Assembly: GCF_030450125.1 (NCBI RefSeq)
Contig: NZ_CP123923.1
Location: 3,968,001 to 4,032,000, forward strand
Reading direction: 5' to 3'
Length of the DNA: 64,000 bases
Source of the DNA: Streptomyces sp. WP-1
GTDB lineage: Bacteria; Actinomycetota; Actinomycetes; Streptomycetales; Streptomycetaceae
Below are positions 23,567-33,247 of this stretch, piece by piece. The notes beneath the pieces are model-generated. The model searched no databases. It was given only the letters and a program-made list of their open reading frames with translations, and had not been told where the DNA came from. A program made the position numbers and the translations under genes. Every line of letters starts with the position of its first letter. Position 1 is the stretch's first letter.

Positions 23567-24157
23567 TCAGTCGGCCCGGCGCAGTCCGGAGAAGACCAGC
23601 TGGACGACCGCGTCGGCCACCTCGCGGCCCGAGGCGCCGCGGGCCTCCGGCCGGTACCACTCCACAATGGAGTTGATCATCCCGAAGACCAGCCGGGTGG
23701 CCAGCCGCACCTCCACCTCGGGGCGTACGTCCCCGTCGGCGGCGGCCGCCTTGAGCAGCTCGGCGACCCGGTGGTCGAAGTCGCGGCGGCGCTCCAGCGC
23801 CCAGCGCTCGGTGGCGGTGTTGCCGCGCACCCGCAGCAGCAGCGTCACATAGGGCAGCTCGGCTATCAGCACCTCGACCATGCGCCGTACGACGTGCTCC
23901 AGGCGCTCCACGGCCCGCCCCTCGCGCGCCGCCGGCTCCTCCAGGATGGCGAAGAGGCCGTCCAGGGCGCGGCTGACGGCACGCTCCAGCAGTTCCTCCT
24001 TGCCGCTGACATGGTGGTAGATCGACGACTTGGAGATGCCGGCCGCCTTGGACAGGTGCTCCATGGAGGTGCCGTCGTAGCCGCGCTGGATGAAGACCTG
24101 GACGGCGACGGAGAGCAGCGTCTCGGGGGTGTACGTGTCGCGCCGGGGCGTGGTCAT
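23567..24157 (-). CDS. TetR-family regulator, probable PaaR of the phenylacetate regulon
   Basis: 196 residues. TetR helix-turn-helix TPETLLSVAVQVFIQRGYDGTSMEHLSKAAGISKSSIYHHVSGKEELLERAV (about residues 10-60) and a C-terminal ligand domain. The start at ATG 24157 overlaps the paaH-like stop (ATGA), so it is coupled to that gene. Position inside a phenylacetate locus and the presence of identical palindromes (ACCGA-ccgatcg-TTCGGT type) before paaH/paaN and paaA indicate a PaaR-type repressor, which in actinobacteria is released by phenylacetyl-CoA. The homology to characterised PaaR was judged from the sequence pattern and context only. Confidence 0.78.
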   Translation of the reverse strand: MTTPRRDTYTPETLLSVAVQVFIQRGYDGTSMEHLSKAAGISKSSIYHHVSGKEELLERAVSRALDGLFAILEEPAAREGRAVERLEHVVRRMVEVLIAELPYVTLLLRVRGNTATERWALERRRDFDHRVAELLKAAAADGDVRPEVEVRLATRLVFGMINSIVEWYRPEARGASGREVADAVVQLVFSGLRRAD

Positions 24158-25668
24158 GAGGTGCCCTCCCGCTTCTCGTCGGCGTAGGCGTGGCGGTAGA
24201 GCGCGAGGGAGGGGGCGTAGCGTCCGGAGGGGTCGCGCTCGTGCATCGCGTCCAGGACGTCGTAGGCGAACTCGTCGCCCAGCCTGCGGTCCCATGCGAA
24301 GGGGCCGAGCGGGTAGTTGACGCCGAGGCGCATCGCGGTGTCGACGTCCTCCTCGGTGGCGACGCCCTTGGCGACGGCGTCATGGGCGAGGTCGATGATC
24401 CGGGCCACCGTGCGCGCCACGATCATGCCGGGGACGTCGCCGATGACGCTGACGTCCTTGCCGAGCGCCTGGAACAGGCCGATGGCCTCGGCGAGGGTCG
24501 CCTGCGAGGTGTCCTGGGAGGCGGACAGGGCGATCCGGGTCGCCTTGCGGTAGTCGAGGGCGAGGTCGAAGTAGACGACATCGCGGAACTCCACCGAGGT
24601 CTGGCCGTCGGCGAGGACCAGCTGGCCGCCGCCCGGCAGCTCCAGGTGGCCGTCCTCGTCGCCGTCCTCGGTGCGGACCTGGATGCCCGCCTCGCGGATC
24701 AGCGCGAGCAGTTCGGCGGCGGGGCCGAGATCGCCGGCGACGAGTACGTAGGCGGGCGGCCGCTCCTGGTCGGCGGTGTGCGGCTCGGGCCGCTCGGCGC
24801 CCTCCCCGTGGTCGTACCAGCCGTGACCGGCCTTGCGGCCCAGGCGGCCGGACTCCACCAGGCGGCGCTGGGCGAGCGAGGGAGTGAACCGCACGTCCTG
24901 GAAGAAGGACTGCCACACCGAGTGCGTCACCGCCTCGTTGACGTCCTGGCCGATCAGGTCGGTGAGTTCGAACGCGCCCATGCGGAAGCCGCCCGACTCG
25001 CGCAGCACCGCGTCGATGGTGGCCGGGTCGGCGCCCTGGGCCTCGTAGACGGCGAACGCCTCGGCGTAGAAGGGCCGGGCGATCCGGTTGACGATGAAGC
25101 CGGGGGTGTCCGCGCAGGCCACCGGGGTCTTGCCCCAGGCGCGGGCGGTCTCGTACGCACGCGTCGCCGAGGTGACGTCGGTGGCGAAGCCGGAGACGAC
25201 CTCGACCAGCGGCAGCAGCGGCGCGGGGTTGAAGAAGTGCAGGCCGAGGAAGCGGCCCGGCTGGCGCAGGGCGCCGCCGATCGCCGTCACCGACAGCGAG
25301 GAGGTGTTGGTGGCGAGCAGGCAGTCCTCGCCGACGACGTCCTCCAGCTCACGGAAGAGCTGCTGCTTGACGTCCAGCCGCTCCAGAACGGCCTCCACGA
25401 CGAGACCGCAGTCGGCCAGCTCCGCGAGCGCCTCCGCGGGCTCCAGACGGGCGCGGGCCGCGTCCCGGGCGGCGGCGTCGAGCCGGCCCTTCTCCACCAG
25501 CCGGTCCAGGCGCGCGCCGATCGCCCCAGCCGCCTCCCGGGCCCGTCCGGGTGCGGTGTCGTAGAGCCGCACCGGGTGGCCGGCGACCAGTGCGACCTGG
25601 GCGATGCCCTGGCCCATGGTGCCGGTGCCGACGACGGCCACGGGGCTGCTGAGGTCGAGTGCTGTCAT
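24154..25668 (-). CDS. paaH: 3-hydroxyacyl-CoA dehydrogenase (PaaH/FadB2 type)
   Basis: 504 residues. NAD-binding fold GTGTMGQGIAQVALVAGHPVRLYD (14-37), ATNTSSLSVTAIGG and FNPAPLLPLVEVV, then two copies of the 3HCDH C-terminal domain (first ending SGRLGRKAGHGWYDH, second starting IGDVPGMIVARTVARIIDLAHDAV). The length and two C-terminal domains match PaaH, which oxidises the 3-hydroxyadipyl-CoA type intermediate late in phenylacetate breakdown. No enoyl-CoA hydratase domain is fused. It is first gene of a two-gene operon with the TetR regulator and has an 18-bp operator 53 bp upstream. Other genes of the lower pathway (paaF, G, J, Z, K) are absent from the window. Confidence 0.85.
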   Translation of the reverse strand: MTALDLSSPVAVVGTGTMGQGIAQVALVAGHPVRLYDTAPGRAREAAGAIGARLDRLVEKGRLDAAARDAARARLEPAEALAELADCGLVVEAVLERLDVKQQLFRELEDVVGEDCLLATNTSSLSVTAIGGALRQPGRFLGLHFFNPAPLLPLVEVVSGFATDVTSATRAYETARAWGKTPVACADTPGFIVNRIARPFYAEAFAVYEAQGADPATIDAVLRESGGFRMGAFELTDLIGQDVNEAVTHSVWQSFFQDVRFTPSLAQRRLVESGRLGRKAGHGWYDHGEGAERPEPHTADQERPPAYVLVAGDLGPAAELLALIREAGIQVRTEDGDEDGHLELPGGGQLVLADGQTSVEFRDVVYFDLALDYRKATRIALSASQDTSQATLAEAIGLFQALGKDVSVIGDVPGMIVARTVARIIDLAHDAVAKGVATEEDVDTAMRLGVNYPLGPFAWDRRLGDEFAYDVLDAMHERDPSGRYAPSLALYRHAYADEKREGTS

Positions 25669-25720
25669 GTGCGCGATCCTCCCGCACGGGGTTTTCCACA
25701 GATGCGGCGGACCCCCTTGA

Positions 25721-25738
25721 ACCGACCGATCGTTCGGT
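25721..25738. promoter_or_regulatory. PaaR-like operator between paaH and paaN
   Basis: ACCGACCGATCGTTCGGT is an imperfect palindrome (two mismatched positions) in the 159-bp divergent spacer. Its reverse complement recurs almost exactly (17/18) before paaA. TTGAAC at 25718-25723 and TACTCT at 25739-25744 could be the paaN promoter elements, which would put the operator between them. Confidence 0.7.
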
Positions 25739-25827
25739 TACTCTAGCCCTGACCGTCCCATCCCGCTGCTCTTTCCGCCAGGTCCTGAACTCGAAGGCGA
25801 GTTCTCCAGACGAGGAGTTGGTCCCGC

Positions 25828-27519
25828 ATGGCCGCCGAACTGACCGCCCCCGAGCTGATCGCGAAGCACCGGCCCACTCTCGACCAGGCCCTGGAAGCGA
25901 TCCGCACCCGCGCGTACTGGTCCCCGCATCCCGAGCACCCCAAGGCGTACGGCGAGCACGGCAGCCTGGACGCCGCCGCGGGCAAGGCCGCCTTCGACGC
26001 CCTGCTCGGCACCCGCCTCGACCTCGGCCAGGCGGGCACGGACGACTGGGTGGGCGGTGAGACCTCGCCGTACGGCATCGAGCTGGGCGTGAGCTACCCG
26101 CACGCGGACCTGGATGTGCTGCTGCCCGCGATGAGGGCCGGGCAGCCGGCCTGGCGGGACGCGGGCGCCGAGGTGCGTGCCGTGGTCTGCCTGGAGATCC
26201 TCAAGCGCATCAGCGACCGGACGCACGAGTTCGCGCACGCCGTCATGCACACCAGCGGCCAGGCCTTCCTGATGGCGTTCCAGGCGGGCGGCCCGCACGC
26301 CCAGGACCGCGGCCTGGAGGCGGTGGCGTACGCGTACGCGGAGCAGGTCCGCACCCCCCACAGCGCCGAGTGGTCCAAGCCGCAGGGCAAGCGCGACCCG
26401 CTGGTGCTCACCAAGAACTTCACGCCCGTGCCGCGCGGCATCGGCCTGGTCATCGGCTGCAACACCTTCCCGACGTGGAACGGCTACCCGGGCCTGTTCG
26501 CCTCCCTGGCGACCGGCAACGCGGTCCTGGTCAAGCCGCACCCGCGCGCGGTGCTGCCGCTCGCGCTGACCGTGCGGATCGCCCGTGAGGTGCTCACCGA
26601 GGCCGGTTTCGCCGCCGACCTGGTCGCGCTGGCCGCCGAGCGCCCCGGCGAGGGCATCGCCAAGGCCCTCGCCACCCGCCCGGAGATCCGGATCATCGAC
26701 TACACCGGTTCGACGTCCTTCGGCGACTGGCTGGAGGCCAACGCCCGCCAGGCGCAGGTCTACACGGAGAAGGCCGGCGTCAACACGGTGATCGTGCACT
26801 CCACGGACGACTACAAGGGGATGCTGTCCAACCTGGCGTTCTCGCTGTCCCTGTACAGCGGCCAGATGTGCACCACCCCGCAGAACCTGCTGATCCCGCG
26901 CGAGGGCATCGCCACCGACCAGGGCCCGAAGACGTTCGACGAGGTCACCGCCGACCTCGCCCGCGCGGTCGACGGTCTGCTCGGCGACGACGCGCGGGCC
27001 AACGCGCTGCTGGGCGCGATCGTCAACCCCGACGTCAAGGCCCGTCTGGAGGCCGCGGCCGGTCTCGGCGAGGTCGCCCTCGCCTCGCGGGAGATCACCA
27101 ACCCGGAGTTCCCGGGCGCGGTGGTGCGCACCCCGGTGATCGTCAAGCTGGACGGCGCCAAGCCGGACGCCGAGGCCGCCTACATGAGCGAGTGCTTCGG
27201 CCCGGTCTCCTTCGCCGTCGCCGTCGACTCGGCGACCGACGCGGTGGAGCTGCTGCGGCGCACGGTCCGCGAGAAGGGCGCGATGACGGTCGGCGCGTAC
27301 ACCACGGACAGCGAGGTGGAGCGGGCCATCGAGGAGGTGTGCCTGGAGGAGGCCGCCCAGCTGTCCTTCAACCTCACGGGCGGGGTGTTCGTGAACCAGA
27401 CGGCCGCCTTCTCCGACTTCCACGGCTCGGGCGGCAACCCGGCGGCGAACGCGGCCCTGTGCGACGGCGCCTTCGTGGCGAACCGCTTCCGGGTGGTCGA
27501 GGTGCGCCACCAGGGCTAG
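25828..27519 (+). CDS. paaN: Phenylacetate degradation protein PaaN (aldehyde dehydrogenase family)
   Basis: 563 residues. Actinobacterial PaaN type: N-terminus TAPELIAKHRPTLDQALEAIRTRAYWSPHPEHPKAYGE, then an aldehyde dehydrogenase fold with FTPVPRGIGLVIGCNTFPTWNGYPGLFASLATGNAVLVKPH, YTGSTSFGDWL and the catalytic-region SLYSGQMCTTPQNLLIP. Proteins of this family are thought to open or oxidise ring-cleavage intermediates in phenylacetate catabolism; the ring-opening hydratase domain of E. coli PaaZ is not fused here. The start at ATG 25828 follows a GACGAGGAG ribosome-binding site. It is divergent from paaH with a shared operator and ends in a terminator. Confidence 0.9.
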   Translation: MAAELTAPELIAKHRPTLDQALEAIRTRAYWSPHPEHPKAYGEHGSLDAAAGKAAFDALLGTRLDLGQAGTDDWVGGETSPYGIELGVSYPHADLDVLLPAMRAGQPAWRDAGAEVRAVVCLEILKRISDRTHEFAHAVMHTSGQAFLMAFQAGGPHAQDRGLEAVAYAYAEQVRTPHSAEWSKPQGKRDPLVLTKNFTPVPRGIGLVIGCNTFPTWNGYPGLFASLATGNAVLVKPHPRAVLPLALTVRIAREVLTEAGFAADLVALAAERPGEGIAKALATRPEIRIIDYTGSTSFGDWLEANARQAQVYTEKAGVNTVIVHSTDDYKGMLSNLAFSLSLYSGQMCTTPQNLLIPREGIATDQGPKTFDEVTADLARAVDGLLGDDARANALLGAIVNPDVKARLEAAAGLGEVALASREITNPEFPGAVVRTPVIVKLDGAKPDAEAAYMSECFGPVSFAVAVDSATDAVELLRRTVREKGAMTVGAYTTDSEVERAIEEVCLEEAAQLSFNLTGGVFVNQTAAFSDFHGSGGNPAANAALCDGAFVANRFRVVEVRHQG

Positions 27520-27527
27520 TCGGCAAC

Positions 27528-27564
27528 GGCCGTCGGGAGGAGCGGGTTTGTTCCCCCGACGGCC
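27528..27564. terminator. Terminator between paaN and trmH-like gene
   Basis: GGCCGTCGGG (27528-27537) pairs with CCCGACGGCC (27555-27564) around a 17-nt loop containing GTTTGTT. It lies between convergent stops at 27519 and 27572. Confidence 0.65.
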
Positions 27565-27571
27565 GCCGGGG

Positions 27572-28324
27572 CTAGGCGGCGGGTGCGTTCGCGGCGGTGC
27601 TCCAGTGGTACAGCGTCATCGCCACGCTGGTGGCGAGGTTGTAGCTGGAGACCTGGGGGCGCATCGGCAGCCGCAGCAGATGGTCGGCACGCGCGCGTAC
27701 CTCCGCCGAGAGACCGGTGCGCTCCGAACCGAAGGCGAGAACGGCGTCGTCGGGCAGCACCGTGCCCCGGATGTCCTCGCCCTCCGGGTCCAGGGCGAAC
27801 AGCGGGCCGGGCGGCAGCTCGTCGACGCCGAGGCGCTCCACGGCGGTCGCGAAGTGCAGGCCCGCCCCGCCGCGCACCACGGTGGGGTGCCAGGGGTCGA
27901 GCGTGCCGGTGGTGACCACGCCGGTCGCCCCGAAACCGGCGGCCAGCCGGATCACGGCCCCCGCGTTGCCGAGATTGCGGGGGTTGTCGAGGACCACCAC
28001 GGGCGCGGTGCGCGGCATCCGGGCGAGCGCCTCCAGGTTGGCCTCGCGCGCGGGTCGTACGGCGAGCGCGGCGACCCCCGTCGGATGCGGGCGGGCCACG
28101 AGCGCGGCGTACGTCTGCTCGGGCACCTCGACGAGCAGCCCGTCCAGGGCCTCCCGTACGTCCCCGGCCAGTTCCTCGGCCAGGGCGAGGGCGGCCCGCC
28201 GGTCGGTGGTGACCGCCACCGGCACCTCGGCCCCGAAGCGCAGCGCGTGCTTGAGGGCGTGGAAGCCGTCGAGCAGTACGGCACCGGCGGCGTGCTCGCG
28301 CCAGCGGGTCAACGGGTCGGTCAT
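27572..28324 (-). CDS. TrmH/SpoU-family RNA 2'-O-methyltransferase
   Basis: 250 residues. SPOUT methyltransferase with all three motifs: NPRNLGNAGAVIRLAAGFGATGVV, LAFGSERTGLS, and LPMRPQVSSYNLATSVAMTLYHW forming the knotted SAM site. The N-terminal part (HALKHALRFGAEV) looks like the substrate-binding domain of rRNA or tRNA ribose methylases. The ATG at 28324 overlaps the HTTM gene stop by ATGA, so it is third in an operon DUF5819, HTTM, TrmH. The RNA target is unknown. Confidence 0.88.
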   Translation of the reverse strand: MTDPLTRWREHAAGAVLLDGFHALKHALRFGAEVPVAVTTDRRAALALAEELAGDVREALDGLLVEVPEQTYAALVARPHPTGVAALAVRPAREANLEALARMPRTAPVVVLDNPRNLGNAGAVIRLAAGFGATGVVTTGTLDPWHPTVVRGGAGLHFATAVERLGVDELPPGPLFALDPEGEDIRGTVLPDDAVLAFGSERTGLSAEVRARADHLLRLPMRPQVSSYNLATSVAMTLYHWSTAANAPAA

Positions 28325-29526
28325 GCCGTGAACCCTACGCGGCCGGGCGTGCCGTCCTGCTGCGAGCGGGGCGCGGGCACCGTACCGTCCTCGCCGTCGC
28401 CGCCTTCCTTGACGAACCGTCCCCGCGCGCGGGCGGCGAAGGCGCCGACCCGGCGCAGGAAGGACGTCGGCAGGAAGACCGCGTCGGCGGTGATCATCGC
28501 CAGTGAGAAGAACGGCAGGCCGAGCGCGATCGCGATCACGAGGTGCTCCGTCATCAGCAGCACCAGCAGCACGTTCTTCACCCGCCTGTTGAGCAGGGTG
28601 AACGGGAAGGCGACCTGCACGATGACGGTGCCGTACGCCACGACCGTCAGGATGGTGCCGCTGGCGGACATCAGATCGGCGAGACCGGGCCAGGGCGAGA
28701 AGTAGTCCAGGTGCAGCGGGTAGTAGACGGCGGTGCCGTCCTGCCAGCGCGAGCCCTGGATCTTGTACCAGCCGGCCGTGGCGTAGATCAGACACGCCTC
28801 CGCCATGATCACCACGAGGGCGCCGTTGTGCAGGACGTCGGCGATCACGTCCAGCAGGATCCGCGGCTCGGCCGAGCGCGCCAGGCGCTGGACCAGCCAC
28901 CACAGGGCGAGACCCACCCATGCCGCCCACAGCAGGGCGGGGATCAGCCAGGCGTTGCCGAAGAGCCGGCCCGCCGCGGTCATCGTGACCAGGACGAACC
29001 CGAGGACCGTCCACAGCACGAGGCCGGTCCAGTCGGTGGGGATCCGCCGCTCGCGGGCCCTGCGCCGCGCGTCGAGGGACCACACCTGCCCGCAGCGCGT
29101 GAACACGAGGTAGATGGCCATCAGATGCAGCACGTTGTCGCCGCCGTCGCCGACGAAGACGCTGCGGTTCTGGAGCGACAGGACGCCCACCATGAACAGC
29201 ACGGACGCCGTACGGGTGCGCCAGCCGAGCAGCAGCGCGGCACTGGCGAGGATCGCGAACGCGTAGAAGCACTCGAACCACAGCTGCCCGCTCGACCACA
29301 TGAGGGCCGTGAAGGCGTGGTTGTCCAGGGTCAGCCGCCGGCCCATGTCCCAGTCCCAGGGACCGTCGGGGCCGTACAGCTCCTGGCGGTGGGAGAACTC
29401 GCGCAGCAGGAAGAACAGCCAGGTACCGGCGAACCCGATCCGGATCACGGCGCTCTGGTACGGCCCGAGCGCCGCCCCGGTGATACGGGTGAGCCCGCGC
29501 GAGAGGACCTGAGAGGGCTGGTTCAC
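28321..29526 (-). CDS. HTTM-domain multi-pass membrane protein
   Basis: 401 residues from GTG 29526 (GGAGG about 8 nt upstream). About ten hydrophobic segments with HTTM signatures: RIGFAGTWLFFLLREFSHRQELYGPDGPWDWD at the start, FMVGVLSLQNRSVFVGDGGDNVLHLMAIYLVF, and AGWYKIQGSRWQDGTAVYYPLHLDYFSPWPGL. HTTM proteins are related to vitamin K-dependent gamma-carboxylase and occur in many actinobacteria without a proven function. GTGA overlap with the DUF5819 gene upstream and ATGA with trmH downstream mean tight coupling. The loop with Trp/Tyr/His/Asp (KIQGSRWQDG, HLDYFSP) is the best candidate for an active site or partner contact. Confidence 0.85.
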   Translation of the reverse strand: MNQPSQVLSRGLTRITGAALGPYQSAVIRIGFAGTWLFFLLREFSHRQELYGPDGPWDWDMGRRLTLDNHAFTALMWSSGQLWFECFYAFAILASAALLLGWRTRTASVLFMVGVLSLQNRSVFVGDGGDNVLHLMAIYLVFTRCGQVWSLDARRRARERRIPTDWTGLVLWTVLGFVLVTMTAAGRLFGNAWLIPALLWAAWVGLALWWLVQRLARSAEPRILLDVIADVLHNGALVVIMAEACLIYATAGWYKIQGSRWQDGTAVYYPLHLDYFSPWPGLADLMSASGTILTVVAYGTVIVQVAFPFTLLNRRVKNVLLVLLMTEHLVIAIALGLPFFSLAMITADAVFLPTSFLRRVGAFAARARGRFVKEGGDGEDGTVPAPRSQQDGTPGRVGFTA

Positions 29527-30818
29527 CGCACACCTCCGGCGGCCTCGACGGCGCTCACCGTCCACCAGGGCAGCATCCGGTAGACGGGTTTGTCGGGCAC
29601 CTGTTCACCGCTCCAGGAGGGGGGCTGCACATTGATGATGCGGGAACGGACCTGCACCCGCTGGATGACGCCGATCCTGCTGGTCGGATCGGTGCGGTAC
29701 AGGCGCATCACCGTGATCCGGCGCAGGTACTGCTCGGACAGCGCGCCGCGCATGCCGACGGGACGGTTGTCCGCGGTGTGCGTCGCGGTGAGGAAGTCCC
29801 AGGCGCGGCGCAGCTCGTTCTGCTGGGTGTGGCTGGGTGCCGGATTGCCCTTGATGGCGGCGCCGTCCTGCGCGGACAGGTCGGTCCAGCCGGTGGTGCG
29901 CACGCTGCCGTCCTTCATCCGCACGTCGGCGCGCACCTGCACGGCGATGTTCTGCTGGAGCGGGTTGGGGGCGAACAGCTTCCAGTTCTGTTCGAACTCC
30001 GGGAACACCCATGCCTCGACGGCCTTGCCGTGCTGCTTCGACACCGTGTTCTGCGGCGCGAGGCTGAGGAACACCATCAGCAGGTGCGCCACGACGCCGA
30101 CACCGACGACGGCGACCGCCAGCGCGGCGACGGCCTGGTAGCGGGGGGAGAGGGCGGCGAGACCGCGACGGGCCGGATCGGGGACCGCCGGGGGCGGGGG
30201 CTGGGGGCTCGGGGTTGCCTGGCCTGGGGCTTCCTGGGCCGGGGGCTCGTGGTCCAAAGATCCCTGAGCCGTCGACTCATGGCCCGGAGTTCCCTGGGCC
30301 GAAGGCTCCTGGCCCGTCGACTCGCGGTCTGGAAGTTCCTGACCCGTCGACTCGTGGCCCGGGGACTCCTGGCCCGGGGACTCCTGGCCCGGAGGCTTCT
30401 GCCCCGTCGGCCTGTGGCCCGTCGGCTTCTCGTCCGTCGGCTTCTCGTCCGCCCGCTTCTCGTCCGTCGGCGCTTGGCCCGGCTTCTCGCCCAGCGGCGC
30501 ACGGCCGGGCTCCCGCTCGGCGGATCCGCCGACGCGCTCGCCCTCCGGAAGGCGTTCCGGAGCGTCCTCGGAGCCCCTCAGAGTCTCCGGGTGCCCCGCG
30601 TTCTCAGGGGCCTCCGGACTCCCGGAGGCCTCGGAAACCTCAGGAGTCCCCAGATCCGCAGAGATCTCAGGAATCTCAGGAGTCCCCGGACTCTCAAGCG
30701 TCTCCGCGTTCTCGGGGTCTCCCGGATTCTCCGGGGCCCCCGGCTCCCCCGGGGGACGCGCCCCGGCCGGCCCGTCCGGGCCGCGCGCGGCCCTCGGGTC
30801 CTCGTCGTACGCGTCCAT
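29523..30818 (-). CDS. DUF5819 membrane protein with long repetitive acidic N-terminus
   Basis: 431 residues. The first 215 are low-complexity and cytoplasmic: acidic Glu/Pro/Gly stretches (PGAPENPGDPENAETLE), then about 20 imperfect five-residue units of the type GQES(P/T), GHEST and DEKPT. One membrane helix follows (AVAALAVAVVGVGVVAHLLMVFL), then an exported domain of about 180 residues starting FPEFEQNWKLFAPNPLQQNIAVQVRADV, the DUF5819 core. It is first gene of the operon and overlaps the HTTM gene by GTGA. DUF5819 and HTTM genes are likely functional partners. The repeat region probably varies in length between strains. Confidence 0.8.
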   Translation of the reverse strand: MDAYDEDPRAARGPDGPAGARPPGEPGAPENPGDPENAETLESPGTPEIPEISADLGTPEVSEASGSPEAPENAGHPETLRGSEDAPERLPEGERVGGSAEREPGRAPLGEKPGQAPTDEKRADEKPTDEKPTGHRPTGQKPPGQESPGQESPGHESTGQELPDRESTGQEPSAQGTPGHESTAQGSLDHEPPAQEAPGQATPSPQPPPPAVPDPARRGLAALSPRYQAVAALAVAVVGVGVVAHLLMVFLSLAPQNTVSKQHGKAVEAWVFPEFEQNWKLFAPNPLQQNIAVQVRADVRMKDGSVRTTGWTDLSAQDGAAIKGNPAPSHTQQNELRRAWDFLTATHTADNRPVGMRGALSEQYLRRITVMRLYRTDPTSRIGVIQRVQVRSRIINVQPPSWSGEQVPDKPVYRMLPWWTVSAVEAAGGVR

Positions 30819-31020
30819 TCCGCCCCGTCCCCCAATTCCGGCTCAGTCGTGGGTCGGCCCACCGGGACGGCCCCCACAGGCCGACCCGTCCGATACGGCC
30901 GCCCGGCCCGGGCGCCGCGCGGTGCGCGAGCGCCCCCCTCGCGGCACATGCACGGAACGGTACTCAGCCCCGGCCACCGAGCGCAGCCCCGGGGCCCGGA
31001 CCCCGCCGTCCCCGCACGCT

Positions 31021-31099
31021 TCGTCCACAGACACCGCCCGCCCGGATCCCACGCCCTCGGATCCCGCTCGTCCACAGGTTCCGCGCGGAGTTTTCCACA
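31021..31099. promoter_or_regulatory. Three DnaA-box-like sequences upstream of paaA
   Basis: TCGTCCACA (31021-31029), TCGTCCACA (31068-31076) and TTTTCCACA (31091-31099) are each one mismatch or so from the Streptomyces DnaA box TTGTCCACA, all in the same orientation within 80 bp of the 382-bp spacer 30819-31200. The rest of that spacer is GC-rich with no gene. Confidence 0.4.
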
Positions 31100-31103
31100 G
31101 CGG

Positions 31104-31163
31104 TTGACACTGTCCGGCGGCCCGGCAACCATTGATGACGCACGGACCGAACGATCGGTCGGG
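31104..31163 (+). promoter_or_regulatory. paaA promoter with PaaR-like operator
   Basis: TTGACA (31104-31109) is a perfect -35 box; a weak -10 (AACCAT, 31127-31132) follows after 17 bp. ACCGAACGATCGGTCGGG (31146-31163) is the reverse complement of the paaH/paaN operator with one mismatch and sits just past the predicted start point, where a repressor would block elongation. paaA begins at 31201. Confidence 0.65.
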
Positions 31164-31200
31164 AGACTCCCACCGCAGAGCCCGAGGTCAGGGGGATCGC

Positions 31201-32231
<1,031 letters not shown>

Positions 32232-32235
<4 letters not shown>

Positions 32236-32519
32236 GCACCACCGACTGGCCCCTGTGGGAGGTCTTCGTGCGCTCGCGCCGCGGCCTGTCCCACACCCAC
32301 GCCGGCAGCCTGCACGCGCCCGACGCCGAGATGGCGCTGCGCAATGCCCGCGATCTGTACACCCGCCGCGGCGAGGGCGTCTCCCTCTGGGTCGTCCCGG
32401 CCACCGCGATCACCGCGTCCTCGCCGGACGAGAAGGACCCCTTCTTCGAGCCGGCCGCCGACAAGCCGTACCGGCACCCGACCTTCTACGAGATCCCGGA
32501 AGGGGTGAAGCACCTGTGA
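32232..32519 (+). CDS. paaB: Phenylacetyl-CoA epoxidase subunit PaaB
   Basis: 95 residues. Small structural subunit of the PaaABCDE epoxidase: [41 protein letters not shown] is the family signature. It overlaps paaA by ATGA and paaC by GTGA. Needed for assembly rather than chemistry in the E. coli system. Confidence 0.95.
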
Positions 32520-33247
32520 CCGCCACCGGCCCCGCCACCGTCCCGGTGACCGCCGCGCTCGCGCTCGGCGACGACGCCCTGGTGCTCTCCCACCGCCTGG
32601 GGGAGTGGGCCGGGCACGCGCCCGCCCTGGAGGAGGAGGTCGCCCTCGCCAACATCGCCCTCGACCTGCTCGGCCAGGCCCGGGTGCTGCTGTCCCTGGC
32701 GGGCGACGAGGACGAGCTGGCCTTCCTGCGCGAGGAGCGCTCCTTCCGCAACCTCCAGCTGGTCGAGCAGCCGAACGGCGACTTCGCCCACACCATCGCC
32801 CGCCAGCTGTACTTCTCCACCTACCAGCATCTGCTGCACGCCGAACTCGCCACCGGGGACGGCCCGTTCGCGCCGCTGGCCGCGAAGGCGGTCAAGGAGG
32901 TCGCCTACCACCGCGACCACGCCGAGCAGTGGACCCTGCGTCTCGGCGACGGCACCGGGACCAGTCATGAGCGGATGCGGCGCGCCTGTGACGCGCTGTG
33001 GCGGTTCACCGGGGAGATGTTCCAGCCCGTGGAGGGACTGGACGTCGACTGGGCGGTCCTGGAGTCCCGTTGGCTGGAGTCGGTCACCTGGGTGCTCGAC
33101 CGGGCCACCCTGACCGTCCCGGAGGGGCCCCGCACCGGGGCCTGGTCGGCGGGCGCCGGGCGGCAGGGCGTCCACACCGAATCCTTCGGCCGGATGCTCG
33201 CCGAGATGCAGCATCTGCACCGCAGCCATCCGGGGGCGTCATGGTGA
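32516..33247 (+). CDS. paaC: Phenylacetyl-CoA epoxidase subunit PaaC
   Basis: 243 residues from GTG 32516, which overlaps the paaB stop. Non-catalytic ferritin-like partner of PaaA: LVLSHRLGEWAGHAPALEEEVALANIALDLLGQARVLL, FRNLQLVEQPNGDFAHTIARQLYFSTYQH and AVKEVAYHRDHAEQW are conserved family blocks. Forms the heterodimer core with PaaA. Ends 7 bp inside paaD. Confidence 0.94.
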   Translation: MTATGPATVPVTAALALGDDALVLSHRLGEWAGHAPALEEEVALANIALDLLGQARVLLSLAGDEDELAFLREERSFRNLQLVEQPNGDFAHTIARQLYFSTYQHLLHAELATGDGPFAPLAAKAVKEVAYHRDHAEQWTLRLGDGTGTSHERMRRACDALWRFTGEMFQPVEGLDVDWAVLESRWLESVTWVLDRATLTVPEGPRTGAWSAGAGRQGVHTESFGRMLAEMQHLHRSHPGASW

